DNA of 64,000 nt from Hermatobates lingyangjiaoensis (GCA_026182355.1 JAPFBL010000577.1:124001-188000); one strand, 5' to 3'; shown: positions 28,738-39,699, counted from the stretch's first letter. Program-made: numbers and translations. Notes: generated from the letters alone by a model not told the origin.

Positions 28738-29034
28738 TTATCGTTCAATAAAATTATACGAGTGTCTCCTACCTACAACCCCGTTAAATGTTATCCCTAA
28801 TTGATTTTCTTTATAACTTGCAATATAATCGTCTGTTAACACATCCAAGTATCTTTGCGGAAGAATAAGAGAACAGTAAAGGTTTGATTTATAAGGGAAC
28901 AAAGTGGCTAATACGCTCGGTCCAAATCTTGTCGTGATTTTTTTCAACTTTACTATATTATATAATTTTCCCTTTTCCAGATCTGTTCCTTTAATTGTAA
29001 CTGTACCGTCTATCCTATTCAATAGAGCGTCCAT
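28738..29034 (-). CDS. Small OB-like protein upstream of polB, copy A
   Basis: A 98-aa protein (ATG 29034) with TVTIKGTDLEKGKLYNI, TRFGPSVLATLF, SLILPQRY and NQLGITF. It is about half identical to the copy at 5579-5875 in the same place. The short beta-rich pattern suggests an OB-type fold and perhaps DNA binding near the polymerase; this is inference. The leader carries an 81-nt intron at 29039-29119. Confidence 0.6.
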   Translation of the reverse strand: MDALLNRIDGTVTIKGTDLEKGKLYNIVKLKKITTRFGPSVLATLFPYKSNLYCSLILPQRYLDVLTDDYIASYKENQLGITFNGVVGRRHSYNFIER

Positions 29035-29038
29035 GATT

Positions 29039-29119
29039 CTAAAATAATGAACGAGTTCTTCATCAACAGAAAACACAAGTATTTAATTGGGAATATGTAA
29101 ATAAAGAAACTATACTTAC
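29039..29119 (-). other. Candidate 81-nt leader intron
   Basis: GTAAGT at 29119 and TTTTAG at 29039 on the minus strand. It is at the same place as the 77-nt intron at 5880-5956. Confidence 0.6.
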
Positions 29120-30422
29120 TCAAGTAGTTGGTTGACTGGTTGGGCTACGGAGAAGCTCTAGTAGTAGTAGAGGTTGTCAGGTCTGCTGGAGGACTATGCT
29201 TTGTCGCGGTTTGCCAGTGGAATATATGTTGATAAAAATAAACAAACAAAATGGAGGGTGGGAGGGATGGAGGGAGGGAGTCTCGCTTGGTTGGATGGTT
29301 GTTTTAAGATGACGCAACACGCACCACTAGTTTCACGATCTTGAGTCAACAGAATCTCTTCTTTACTTTAATCTCTTTAATTTACTTTAACCTTGCTATT
29401 TACTATAACCTTGCTCTTTAATTTAATAATTTGAATCTTGTTTCCTCGTGATATTCAAACCAGATCTTTAGCAAAAACAACTTTTCTAATTGCTTCTGAA
29501 GGTGAAGCTTGTTCATTCGTACGCAGTTTTATTCCTGCACTGACGAAAACAACCCATTAATTTTTAATACCTTGTTTGAGATTACCTTGTGATAAATGTT
29601 GTTGAAAAAACGAAATCTTCAAGAACATTTTATAATTGATTTTGGTGTCCTTCAAACATCCATATATTAACCCTGACTTTTGATTTCATCGTCTTTTTTG
29701 AGACTTTGACGTAATACCAACCTTGTAGCAACCCTGACTTCTCCTTGCAGGATTTTCTTCGCACTAAAGCTACAATTACAGAAGGAAAAAACATTCGTTT
29801 TAAGAATTAGTGGAGTCCTTTTTTGAGACTCCGTGAAATGTAACAGACAATCAATGACTATTGGTTCTGACTGTCAGAAACTACTTCTTCTTTTTAAACT
29901 ATTTAACACTCTGCATGTCTGAACTTGTGCTTTAGGTTAATGTACTATGTTAGCCTAAGCAAGCATGCCGGTCTGAACAGGCAGCAGAAGGCTAAGCCTC
30001 ACACCTTCGCCGAGGGCATTGGGGTGAGGCATCTGCTTGTGTGACTGGAATTTTATCGGGTTAATGGTCTGACATGACCTCTCGGATATTCACCTCCTCC
30101 AGCCAACATGCATGTCTCGAGGGGGGTTCGCCTGCAAATATTCTTTTCACAACACAGCTCTGGTCGAGCTTACTTTCGATTAACTTTTATTGTTAAACTA
30201 TTATTTAACAGCGTGTTTACATTAACTGCTCCTTATATTTAATGAGTGACTCACATAGCTTCTAACGTCTACGTGCTACCGCAATGGACACCAAAACCAA
30301 CCTCCAAGACGTAACAAAGACATATGACACTCAACCAGTCATAACACAGCTGGTTGGTGACATAGATTCCAGTATTTATAATAATATATGACCTAGATTC
30401 TATAATTTATAAAACCTAACTA
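29120..30422. other. Inter-element DNA with dispersed repeat
   Basis: No gene recognised. Just right of 29119 is the leader exon of the OB-like gene. Bases 29935-30160 carry a repeat found inverted at 45150-45330 (shared CATTAACCCGATAAAATTCC-like block). Bases 30330-30410 resemble the 44100-44520 repeats. Polinton terminal repeats were looked for but none could be paired. Confidence 0.45.
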
Positions 30423-30778
30423 CTCGTATACTTCCACTGCCACAACAAGAAGGTGGCTTCCTCCCACTAATCCTGGCTGGTTTAGGTACACTCGGTGGTG
30501 TTGTCAGCACTGGGACAACTATTGCAAAAACAATCGCCGATAATAGAAGGGAAAATGAACGAATGCAAATGGAGAGGGAGAAATTTAACGATGCCAGCAG
30601 ACATTTGAAGGAATTGGAAAGGTTGGGGCAGCAGATGGTTACGCAACAACAACAGAAAAATGGCGGCACTAGTGGCAGGGGTCTGGGAAGGAAAAAGACT
30701 CAACAGAGGAGGAGGAAGAGGACTGGAACAAGCCTCTACTTGAGAAAAAAAAAAAAATTCCAACCAACCGGGCATTGA
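30423..30778 (+). pseudogene. pX-like protein, copy B (5'-truncated)
   Basis: Starts abruptly inside the gene at RILPLPQQEGGFLPLI, where copy B begins. Otherwise matches copy A and ends in a 13-A run. Confidence 0.75.
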
Positions 30779-31125
30779 CTGACCTTGACATTCTACATCT
30801 GGCCAACCAACACTGCTTGAAACATTTTAGAGGTGTATTCTCAAGAGATAATCTACCGAAAAGACCATGGAAGAAGAGGGAATGCGCTATAGTCAACTTG
30901 GACAAAGTAAATAATCCAGGGACACATTGGGTGGCATATGTAAAAAACAACAATAATTTAGTGCATTATTACGACAGTTTTGGCAACCTACCACCATTTC
31001 CAGAGTTTATCAAATATATGAATGGATGCAAGATTGTCTACAACCGTGAGAGGCATCAGTTTAAACCATATAATTGTGGTGCATTAGCGTTAAAATTTAT
31101 TATTAAACATCAAGAGGACTGGTAA
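30775..31125 (+). CDS. Adenain-like cysteine protease, copy B
   Basis: Nearly identical to copy A, with His, Asp and Cys in THWVAY, YYDSFG and YNCGALALKF. As in copy A it has no ATG ahead of the catalytic His and begins beyond the A-tract. It ends two bases before penton. Confidence 0.85.
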   Translation: MTDLDILHLANQHCLKHFRGVFSRDNLPKRPWKKRECAIVNLDKVNNPGTHWVAYVKNNNNLVHYYDSFGNLPPFPEFIKYMNGCKIVYNRERHQFKPYNCGALALKFIIKHQEDW

Positions 31126-31127
31126 CC

Positions 31128-31814
31128 ATGTCTAATATATTCATCATCACGGGAAATAGCAGCGAATTCTCCTGTAACTATTTCCCACTAATACGACTCG
31201 ATGACGATGCCAACTATTCCCTTGGTCTCATGTCGTTGACTACATTCAATTCTATACCAAATATAACAGAGGAAAATAATCAGCTGCATTTTCTAAACGA
31301 TTCCAGAGTCATTACTATACCCAAAGGACTGTATGACGTAGATGACTTGAATGAATTCCTAAGCAAACAGTCACCAAAAGTTCATCTACGAGGCAACCAT
31401 GTAACCTTAAAATGTGAAATTAACTCTCCCCTCCCACTAGACTTTGGACGGGAAAACTCCATTGGCTCCCTGTTGGGGTTCAACAACAGCCAGACAATTC
31501 CTATAAATACATGGACTTCTTCCGACCGAATAGCAAATGTCATCAAGGCTACAAACGTTAATGTTTAATGTAACATTGTCTCCGGTGCCTATAGGAATTC
31601 AACACCCAGCCATATTCTCTACAGTTTTGCCATTAAAAGCCAGCCTGGATATTCAATCAGTGAAAAACCATCACCGATAATCTATTTACCAGTCATACCA
31701 AGAACAATAGACATCATTACCATTCGATTGATTGACGACGACGGTGTACCCTTTGATCTACAGGGAGAAACAATCAGCGTAGCACTACATTTGAAAAAGA
31801 ATGGGTTTAATTAG
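31128..31814 (+). pseudogene. Penton-like minor capsid protein, copy B (one nonsense)
   Basis: Matches copy A throughout, but a GAA codon has become TAA at about 31566, after VIKATNVNV. Everything downstream stays in frame to 31814. Confidence 0.9.
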
Positions 31815-31947
31815 ATATCCAAATCAGTATAAATATGACAAGAGGACAAATGATAAAGTTAGTCACCCACCTTCTTCACAACGGTTAACATTGAAAAGCA
31901 GAGTGATTTTAAAGAAATTAGGACTACGGCTGAAGAGGAAATGTTGA
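31801..31947 (+). CDS. Small overlapping basic ORF, copy B
   Basis: 48 codons, MGLIRYPNQYKYDKRTNDKV then a KSRVILKKLGLRLKRKC end. It overlaps the penton stop by 14 bases and the major capsid start by 7. It is rich in Lys and Arg. The same ORF at 50938-51090 has 50 codons. Conserved overlap on both sides and high basic charge suggest a small DNA-binding or core protein; function is inferred. Confidence 0.5.
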   Translation: MGLIRYPNQYKYDKRTNDKVSHPPSSQRLTLKSRVILKKLGLRLKRKC

Positions 31948-33154
31948 ATGTTAAATCACCTCCACAATTTGATGACGCCATTACTGGAAATCAATATCAT
32001 ACGTACACGCCAAACACGTCGAGTTTTGATGAAAATGATGAAATTCGCATCACAATTAATCAACAGGACCGTTATACATATCTCCACGACAGCTATCTCT
32101 ACATTGAGGGCAAAGTGTTTAAATTTGGACAGAATAGCAAGAAGGAAGACCCCGTAGAAGAGTGTGATTTTATCACAAATGGTCTAGCATATCTATTTTC
32201 TGAGATCCGTTTTGAACTGTTTGGCCAGGAAATTGGCAAGACACGTAATGTAGGCATTACATCACCATTAAAGGTTATGCTTCACACGACAGGAATGATC
32301 ATAGCTTGGAAATGAGTGGATGGTAACGAGAGGAAAAAAAACTCAACTGGTCCCGGCTGGTTGTGGGAAAGAAAAACAAGACATTTTCAGGCATACTGGA
32401 ATTGAAGCATTTACTCGGCATTGCCGAAGATTATAGAAAGATATTTTTAAATGCTAAACAAGGACTGGTATTAATTAGAAGCAATAATGACAATAACGCA
32501 TTAATTTCAAATGGTAATGAAGAACTTCATGTAGATATAGACAAAATCCAGTGGAATATTAGGCATGTGGAAGTTAATGACAGGGAAAGATTGACTCTTT
32601 TAAAGACTTTGAATCAAAATTCCAAGATAACAGTACCATTTTCCAGTTGGGAGCTCTTTGAAAACAGTTTAAATGCAACAACATTGCACAACTGGTCTGT
32701 GAAGACTAGCAATGCTTTGGAAAGACCACGCTATGTACTGATTGGATTCCAAACTGATAAAAAGAATGATTTAAAGAAAAACATGTCTGTATTTGACGAT
32801 ATTAAATTTAGAAATGTTAAAGTTCATTTAAACAGCATAACACTTCCCTACAATGACTTTAAAGTCGCCATGGACGCTAACCAGTATGCCATTCTCTATG
32901 ATCTCTATTGTAAATTCAAATCATCCTATTATGGAGACCAACACGAACATGCTCCACCCTTTCTCAACATGACAGACTTTAAGAGTCTTGGACCGATAAT
33001 TGTCATTGATACATCAAAACAGAATGAAATTTTAAAAAATAGCCCTGTAGATATTCGAATTGAAATTGAAACTGGTGAAAACGTGCCAGCAAACACTGTT
33101 GCCTACTGCCTCCTACTCCATGACAAAATTATCGACTACTACCCACTGACGTGA
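31941..33154 (+). pseudogene. Major capsid protein, copy B (frameshifted)
   Basis: Two frames: 31941-32315 and 32363-33154 (263 codons). It shares with copy A the one-base deletion near 32268 that ends the first frame, so A and B descend from one damaged copy. A 7-bp deletion near 33149 removes the last residues. Core blocks NATTLHNWSVKTSNAL and YCLLLHDKIIDYYPLT are intact. Confidence 0.88.
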
Positions 33155-33225
33155 ATAAATGGCAAGGCTTAGTCTAACTTACCTTCAGTTGACACCAGAC
33201 AGTAGACAGAGCAGCAGCAACAGTC

Positions 33226-33939
33226 ATGTATTTAATTTTAGACTTTCAAGGCTTTCATGGTGGAGACACCAAGAAAAAGTATATAGTGAAAGAGTTGACT
33301 GCAGTCGACTTTAATTCTGGTTCAACGACTCATTATGTTTTCAAGACACCCTCTATTCCATCAATGCATTGTAATAAGTGGGTTGTAAAGTACCATCATG
33401 GATTAAATCAAGATTCAGGACATGTGAAATACGTAGAATTATATCCTATCCTACAAACATTGGCCATCAAGTATTCAGCCATCTTTGTCAAAGGATATGA
33501 AAAGAAGGAGTTTCTCCAGTCTCTTCTACCAGGCTCAATTATACTAAATCTACAAGATTTTGGTTGTCAGAGTGTGAAAAAGCTACAAACAGTTCATCCA
33601 GAGTGTTTGCATCATAAATTATTTGCTCCCAACATGGTTTGCAGTCAAACAAACTGTCCCAAGTTGAATAACTGGTGTCAAGAAAATTTCAACCTCATCG
33701 ACTTGGAAAACTCAATCGAGGCGAGAATCAAGAGTTTCAACCCATTTTGGAAATTTAAACCTAGTGTAAGAGAGTTGGCTAACTCTGGATTTGTCAGCCT
33801 CTCTCATTGTAATGACTGTGTAAAATGTATATATTGTAATGTTAGTTTGTATGATTGGAAACAAGGGGAATGTGTTGAAGATGAACACAGAAACTGGTCC
33901 CCTGAATGTAAACAATTTGTATATGATACTTGGTTTTAA
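33226..33939 (+). CDS. Nuclease-like protein with C-terminal BIR domain (intact)
   Basis: 237 aa. Residues 1-150 follow the ELFAV pattern: MYLILDFQGFHGG with D6, YIVKELTAVD with E23, YHHGL (57-60), AIFVKGYEKKEF (85-96), ILNLQDFGC (106-114, D111), then C-x-H and C-x4-C pairs (127-144). This looks like a DnaQ/RNase H-like exonuclease, by inference. Residues 178-232 are a BIR zinc domain: conserved Arg and Gly in SVRELANSGF, Trp at 211, and ligands C201, C204, H221, C228 with exact C-x2-C-x16-H-x6-C spacing. BIR domains bind caspases or partner proteins in inhibitors of apoptosis. The protein may link nuclease and host-death control. It follows the major capsid gene with a CAG-rich leader. AATAAA overlaps the end. 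Confidence 0.8.
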   Translation: MYLILDFQGFHGGDTKKKYIVKELTAVDFNSGSTTHYVFKTPSIPSMHCNKWVVKYHHGLNQDSGHVKYVELYPILQTLAIKYSAIFVKGYEKKEFLQSLLPGSIILNLQDFGCQSVKKLQTVHPECLHHKLFAPNMVCSQTNCPKLNNWCQENFNLIDLENSIEARIKSFNPFWKFKPSVRELANSGFVSLSHCNDCVKCIYCNVSLYDWKQGECVEDEHRNWSPECKQFVYDTWF

Positions 33940-34036
33940 ATAAACGTTTTTTTAAAAAAAAAAAAAAAATTACAGTGTATTTATTAACCTAATCACATGG
34001 GGTAAGGGAAGGATAAAGTCAAGAATAAAAAAAAAA

Positions 34037-34140
34037 TTAGCGCATTCCTCCAATGGTCCTTTTCTCGCCAATCGGTGAGCTGTGGACCAGGTGACTAGTT
34101 GGTGGACACGCACCGGTCCAAAGTGAACTCTGGTAGACAT
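34037..34140 (-). pseudogene. 71-aa protein, copy B (truncated)
   Basis: Only the first 34 codons (VHFGPVRVHQLVTW, HRLARKG) remain; a deletion removes the rest near 34036. Confidence 0.6.
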
Positions 34141-34339
34141 TCTTGAACAGTCAACACAGTACTAAACATAAACCATGATACAAGTCCATCATCTTTATTA
34201 CCTGTCTTCCACTTCAGCATACTTATACATAAGTTTTGGAAGGGTTGATAATCAGAAACACACCAGAATTGGATTAATACATTTATTTCTACGGGATTAA
34301 TACATTTATATTTATATTTATAGTATAAAAGAAGGGTAC

Positions 34340-34480
34340 ATTACATAGAATTGTTGCACTCTTCTTCTTTGCATAGACTACATTGTAAAATTGTTCATTC
34401 CTCTTAATAAGAGGTGACAAAAAATCATCTGATAACCCGCCCACATATATTAGTTATTACAATTACATCTGCAGTAGAAA
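34340..34480 (-). repeat. Duplicated ELFAV 3' end
   Basis: Repeats 34530-34640, the last part of the ELFAV gene, with extra small insertions. Confidence 0.55.
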
Positions 34481-34521
34481 TATAAATCTTAGGACTACGT
34501 ATAAAAGAAGGATACATTACA

Positions 34522-35203
34522 TCACCATTCTAGTATGGTTGCACTCTTCTTTGCATAGACTACATTGTAAAATTCGTGATTCCTCTTAATAAGAGGTGTC
34601 AGAACATCAGATAAATCACATATATTAGATATTACATCTGTAGTGGAAATATTTTTAATCAGCGGTAAGCTTTTTAAAATTACCGTAGGATAATTATCGA
34701 GAAACCAGCTCATTAGAGCCTCGACTTTAACGTTTGTACATTTGTTGTGTAGGTAGTTTTTATGATGCCCACATTGAAAGTTTGTCGGAGCCCTGTTATA
34801 TAAAATGTCAGCGACCTTTGGACAGCCATAAGGTTCTAGATTAATCATTAATCACCGTTTTATTTAATACCTCCAATAACATACATTTCTCCTCCCCCTT
34901 GGCAAATATTATTTCACTACATTCTGCTATTTTCATAAATATAAGCCTAAGGTCCTCCTGTGTGAAGGAATCTTCTACATCTTCTTCACCAACCTTATTC
35001 CACGACAGTCCATGGTATTTGTGAAATAACCAGCTGTTGGTCTTTACATGCGGCAGCATGTTGAGAGGTGATGAAAATAAAAAATGTTTCAATGTTAGCT
35101 GCTCGTCTCGTATATTGGATGTTACGTATGTAAGTTCTTTAATCACAAATTTGCCCTCCAGAGTTCGGAGACCATTCACATCGATCATTGCAAAAAGCTC
35201 CAT
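34522..35203 (-). pseudogene. ELFAV-family protein, copy B (frameshifted)
   Basis: ATG at 35203 after a TCTTACAG acceptor. Two frames overlap near 34845, where a small insertion in the INLEPYGCPKV block shifts the frame. All family blocks are present: ELFAMIDVNGLRTLEGKF, FHKYHGLSWN, IIFAKGEEKC, FQCGHHKNYLHNKC, ISWFL-like end and YAKKSATILEW. Confidence 0.7.
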
Positions 35204-35337
35204 TGTTTGTTACCTGTAAGACAAAAAAAAAAAAAAAAAAAGCAACATTAGTCTTCTTTAACGCAATAAAACATTAATCCGGAATCAATGACACTCATCG
35301 TTCCAGAGAGGGTGAGAGAGAGAACGACAGGGAGAGC

Positions 35338-35368
35338 AAGAGAGAGAGAGAGACAGAGACAGACATGT
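35338..35368. repeat. GA microsatellite
   Basis: GA run in the conserved place between ELFAV and the 163-aa gene fragment. Confidence 0.75.
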
Positions 35369-35397
35369 AAATATAGTATGGAAGCATTATAGTTACA

Positions 35398-35609
35398 CTG
35401 CATCAGCATCATTCTCGTCCTCCTCCTCCTCCGGCTCAATAGATGGTTTCCACGTAGACAGTTCAACAGTTGGTAAAGATGGTTGTGCTATGTCCAGGTT
35501 CTTTGTGCTTTCATTGATTTGACACATTTGATTTGGGATAGCCAAATGATTTTGGAATAGAATTATCGAAATGAAAAATTCAAAGTACTCAATTAGAGGC
35601 TTTCTTAAG
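35398..35609 (-). pseudogene. 163-aa protein, C-terminal fragment, copy B
   Basis: The last 70 codons of the gene at 24583-25074, with one indel. It joins retrotransposon-like DNA at 35609, at exactly the base where copy D joins it at 16105. Confidence 0.7.
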
Positions 35610-36564
35610 AATTTTCATCCAGGGTGCTGATATCTTGATCTACAGTGGAGGTTATATTTCGAAGCTTCTCTAACCCCGCATTCATTTTATCTATTCCCAT
35701 GGACAACTCTTGGTCCTCATAGTTTCGTGGCAGTAGGTTGCATTTTCTTGCTTTTTTCTGAGGGACAAGTCTTGATCCTTCCTTGATTCTTGACTCCTCA
35801 CCGTAGTTAGTGGAGTAACTCTTCTCAAATGGATTGTTGGTCCTGGCCTCATCAACTTTCTTCCCCATTTTGGTGATAATATCCTCAGCCTTATCGAGTT
35901 TACTATATATGCGACTGGTGTTTGTGTCAGCGTTCTTACTCAGAAATGATTCTGACATACGAAGTGAGGAATTTCTGCTTCTAATTTCTGTCTTTCTGGG
36001 ATATTCCTCGTCACTTTCAAAGTCAATAAGTTGTTTGCAGCTACTATATGTCTCGTTAACATTAGAGTTTTTACTGCTGCGCGATAGGGGCTCCTCTATA
36101 TCCTGGTTGGCAATGAAGACATCTGCACACATCTTCCTCTTTATGGGATTTTAGACCTTTGATCCCGTGGCCTTGACCGTTCCTTGTTGGGGAGTGGTAG
36201 TGAACCTGCCGTCTCGCCCTCTTGACCTACACGACTTCTTGGACCCCATTGAGGTTTCACATGGGGCCTCACTAGAGCAGCGGCTGTTTGGAAGAGGCTC
36301 CGTTGCCTCCTGCTGAGAGGTCTCTACTCTCGTTTCGGCTTCTGTCAGAACCTTACCACTGTTCATTGGGGTACCGGATCGAGCCCTCCTTCACCGTACT
36401 TCCCTACTTGTAACTTCCAGAAGCCTTCGATGTTCTTCATCATTGCCCCCAGCAGAGCAGTTACTGGTGTGGGCCGACGATTCGTCACTGGAGCTATCTT
36501 GCCATAGATCCCTTTTAGTCTGAGTGTTTGGTTTATTAGCTAAGGTTGATTCTTGATAATTCAT
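35605..36564 (-). pseudogene. Non-LTR retrotransposon ORF1-like, broken
   Basis: Three minus-strand frames: MNYQESTLANKPNTQTKRD (ATG 36564) to 36391, 36151-36366 (serine- and arginine-rich), and 35605-36132 (MCADVFIANQDIEE, IYSKLDKAEDIITKMGKK, then SMGIDKMNAGLEKLRNI). The polar N-terminus and heptad-like C-terminus fit an ORF1/gag coiled-coil protein of a non-LTR element; no zinc knuckle is present. The frame at 40318-41173 has a similar IYGKLDQAM segment. Its last 180 bp also sits inside integrase copy A. The element type is inference. Confidence 0.45.
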
Positions 36565-37110
36565 TTTGGTTTGACGCCCACAACTGCAGGGGGCTATCCG
36601 GCCGGGACATGCCCAGCTTACCATTGGTAAGCCTCCGAGTTCACCCGGATTGCCGGAATACACCCCCGTCGGGGGGAGACGTTCAACCCCCGTGGGGGTC
36701 CCAGGCCCGTACTTACTAAAAAGCTTTCGGTAGGTGGTTTCGCTTTCGCTGCAGGGTGGTGCCCCAGGGACGACTGGGGCACCACCCTGCAGCGCCTGCC
36801 AGGCGGGGGACCCCTGTGGGTAAACGGTCGCCAGCCCAACCGGCCCTTAGATAAATCAATTTCAAATGGCCCGGCCGGGTACTGTGCCCACACCCACAGG
36901 GACCAGCTCCAAACAAATCCAATCCGTTAATCCAAAAAAGAAAATCCAAAAACAGCTTTCGTGCGTGACCCTGCACATGGGGCCCTTAGATGGTACTATC
37001 AGCCGGTCCAGCTGAACCAAGGTTTTTTAAAGAGGTGTTACACCTCTATGACTCCCCATTGTTCCTGGCTTGTGACAGGCAGAGCCTGGTTCCTCGAAAG
37101 GACCAGGTTG
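36565..37110. other. GC-rich structured 5' region of the retrotransposon
   Basis: A sharply GC-rich island in AT-rich DNA, directly upstream of the ORF1-like gene. It contains CCCCCG(TC)GGGGG and CCCCC(GT)GGGGG hairpins at 36661-36700, the long hairpin at 36747-36794, and a GAGGTG/CACCTC hairpin near 37032. It may be a structured 5' UTR or internal promoter. Confidence 0.5.
36747..36794. repeat. Perfect 21-bp inverted repeat, 6-nt loop
   Basis: Arms at 36747-36767 and 36774-36794 are perfect reverse complements (the arm begins CGCTGCAGGGTGG) around the loop GGACGA. About 70% GC. Confidence 0.9.
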
Positions 37111-38250
37111 GCGGGGTTAAGAAACCATGACCACATTTTCCCTAGGGATGAAGGAAATTTTTTGAGGTTCTTGGGCGTAAGGTTGTCTTTCTATGTTTAC
37201 ATTCCATTTAGTACACTCCAAAGTATATTACCGACAGGGACCCTGAAAAGGTCATCATCATGACTCAATCCGGGGACATTGGAAATTCGCACCACATGCA
37301 CATGGAGGGTCACGGGCCTCAGGAAATTTATTCCTTTGAGGGCATTCGATTTGTAAATTCTTTACTGCTTTCGATGCTTTACTGGAAGAGGAATGGTTCG
37401 TTTACGTCGCTTGCTGCCTTATACTTCCCTCTGAAGGAGCTCACATGGGCTCTTAAACGGATTGTAAGTGGTAGTCGTTTCCAGTGGAAAACTCGTCTGT
37501 ATCGGAAGATGAATCTCTTCTGCCTGTATCGGAACCCTGTATAAAACGGTATGAAGATCTCAAAACCGTGCTAAAATTGTTTTTCCAGTTTAAATCATTC
37601 AAAAAATTGTTCCGAAAGATTAGCAATTTCTTCAAAACAAGCAGATATAATTGACTGCTTATTAAATATTAATCTACACATCAAGGCTGCCTCGAACGTC
37701 ATTTCACCCTCCTAGATGAAAATCACCGATGGTAAACAAACAAATACGGACATTGTGATCAATAAACTATTATTGTGATCTATAAAATACATACATACAA
37801 GTAGTGTAAAATTTACAATACTGGCACAGCTCATCCGGGGCCAGAGAGAGAGAATGTTCAAATCGATATGTTCCTTAGTATTTTTTGTAAATGTTAATAA
37901 AAAATTTCTCAATATATCTACAAACAATGGCATATTTCAAGTAATGTAAAGGGTGAGAAAGGAATAAATTTACTTCAACAAACAAAAATTAAAATAAAAA
38001 AGTTTAGTATTTCTACTTAAATAGAATTATGGGATGAAGCTCCTTCCTGGAACCACGCCCTGTATCAGAATACTGTCATACTGAGCCTGTACCCCAGAAT
38101 ACATCCCTGTTCACCATGTACAGTCGCAATTATCCATCTCATTAACACTAATATCATATTATAATTACCCATTTTCGTTCATTTCAAATCTAAAACTATA
38201 AAATAATGTCAGATCAGCTGACACCTATCCGAACATCAATGATATCACAA
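37111..38250. other. No gene recognised
   Basis: Short unsupported frames only. Bases 37895-37985 resemble 13555-13640 (repeat tail), and 38095-38180 is an inverted copy of the repeat at 39700-39850. Confidence 0.4.
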
Positions 38251-38259
38251 TAGAATAAA

Positions 38260-39620
38260 ATAGAATGTGTTTTTATTGGCTTTTTATATGTATATATACA
38301 TAGTCAGAACTACATGTTAATACGCCTGAAAATGGCGGTTAATTACAACAAACTTAAAATTATCAATTTCTATATCTAATTTGTACAATCAAATATCACG
38401 CTTAATTTTTGTATCATAAAATTCACAATACAAATATTCACACATAATTATTAAAACAAAATATCAAGCTCATTATTTTGTTATAATACTCTGAAACTTA
38501 AATATGTTTATTACTCTTTATCTAAGCTAGAACCAAATTTGGTTTATTACATTATAAATAAAAACATTACATTATACTAATTGCAATGATACATTTACAT
38601 TGTCATCATCTTTGAAATTCAACATAATTTTTTTTTCCTCCGCTTCTCATATGGATATATACATAGCCAAAGTTGCAAGTGAGTACAACTTAAATTTATA
38701 ACATTACTTAAAACATCTACAACAGACTTGCAATTGTAAACCTCTATATTTAATTTGTACAGTCAGATATTTCGCTTAATGCGCATAATGAAATTTATGA
38801 TACTTCTTAATACATTTAAATATTTATCACTACTGAAACTCAACATAGGCAAAATTGAGTGTAGCCCAAAGCCAATTTCTCTTTGAATTGTATTTAACAA
38901 GTCCTTTCTCTCTGATTTGTGTAGTTTGCAATTCCAAAATACGTGCTCAATCGAATCTACCCCCTCTTCGCAAACACACAAACCACTATCCACACTGTTT
39001 TTACGGAGTAATCTATGGTTAAGAGAAGAATGATTACTTCTAATTCTGTTGATAGTAACAATCACTTTCCGTGGCAGATCACCGCATTTAAAAAACCAAG
39101 GTTTATCTGACTCATAGTAAAAATGTTTGAAGTAAAAGTTACCCTCACTCAAACCGAGATCCTCGGTTTAATTATATTTTCTTTCTTACATTTCTTTGTA
39201 AAGTTTGCATAAAATTCAGGAAACGAGATTGGTTCTTTAAGAACTGACTGGAATATTGTCGCATTTTTTGCTCCTTGATCAGCTTCTTCATTACCCGAAA
39301 TGCCATTGTGAGCTGCTACCCACACTAACAAAATTTTGATACCTATATCACTAGCATGAGGAAAGTCCTGTCTAATGTGGTAAATTAAAGGTGAACTCGA
39401 CTTGCTATTGTAAACGTTGTCAAGTGCTTTTAAAGCACTCTCCAAATCCGAGAATATCACAAAACTTTCACTCCCACTTAAATAATATTTTCAATAACTT
39501 TATATAAAGCCTTACATTCAGCTGTAAAAATAGATGCATCATAAAGTATTCTAAATGCTAAATTAAAATTTTGATTCGCAGACCAAATAGCAAAACCGGC
39601 CTGACTCTTCCCTTCGAGGC
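38260..39620 (-). pseudogene. Non-LTR retrotransposon 3' end (RNase H and C-terminus)
   Basis: Minus-strand fragments. The region 39149-39600 encodes an RNase H-like domain (GFAIWSAN, DASIFTAECKALYKV, then SDLESALKAL, VWVAAHNGISGNEEAD). The region 38763-39152 has the typical C-terminal zinc motif CVCEEGVDSIEHVFWNCKLH. Stops near 39480 and a frame change at 39150 show decay. Such RNase H plus C-terminal finger arrangements occur in I/Jockey/R1-related elements. Bases 38260-38760 would be its 3' untranslated region. Confidence 0.8.
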
Positions 39621-39699
39621 GTGTATTATTTAGTTAAATATAAATGGTATAATGGAAACTTTCACATTGTGGTTCATGATGATGGCATCACCTCTCGTT

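Noticed and set aside
29077..30422. Search for Polinton terminal inverted repeats and 6-bp target duplications around copy A
   Set aside because: No pair of matching ends could be found by eye; left end is chimeric and right end merges with repeats.
36391..36976. Overlapping GC-rich ORFs of 86-91 codons
   Set aside because: They fall in the structured GC-rich leader and share no similarity with any protein recognised; high GC lowers stop frequency.
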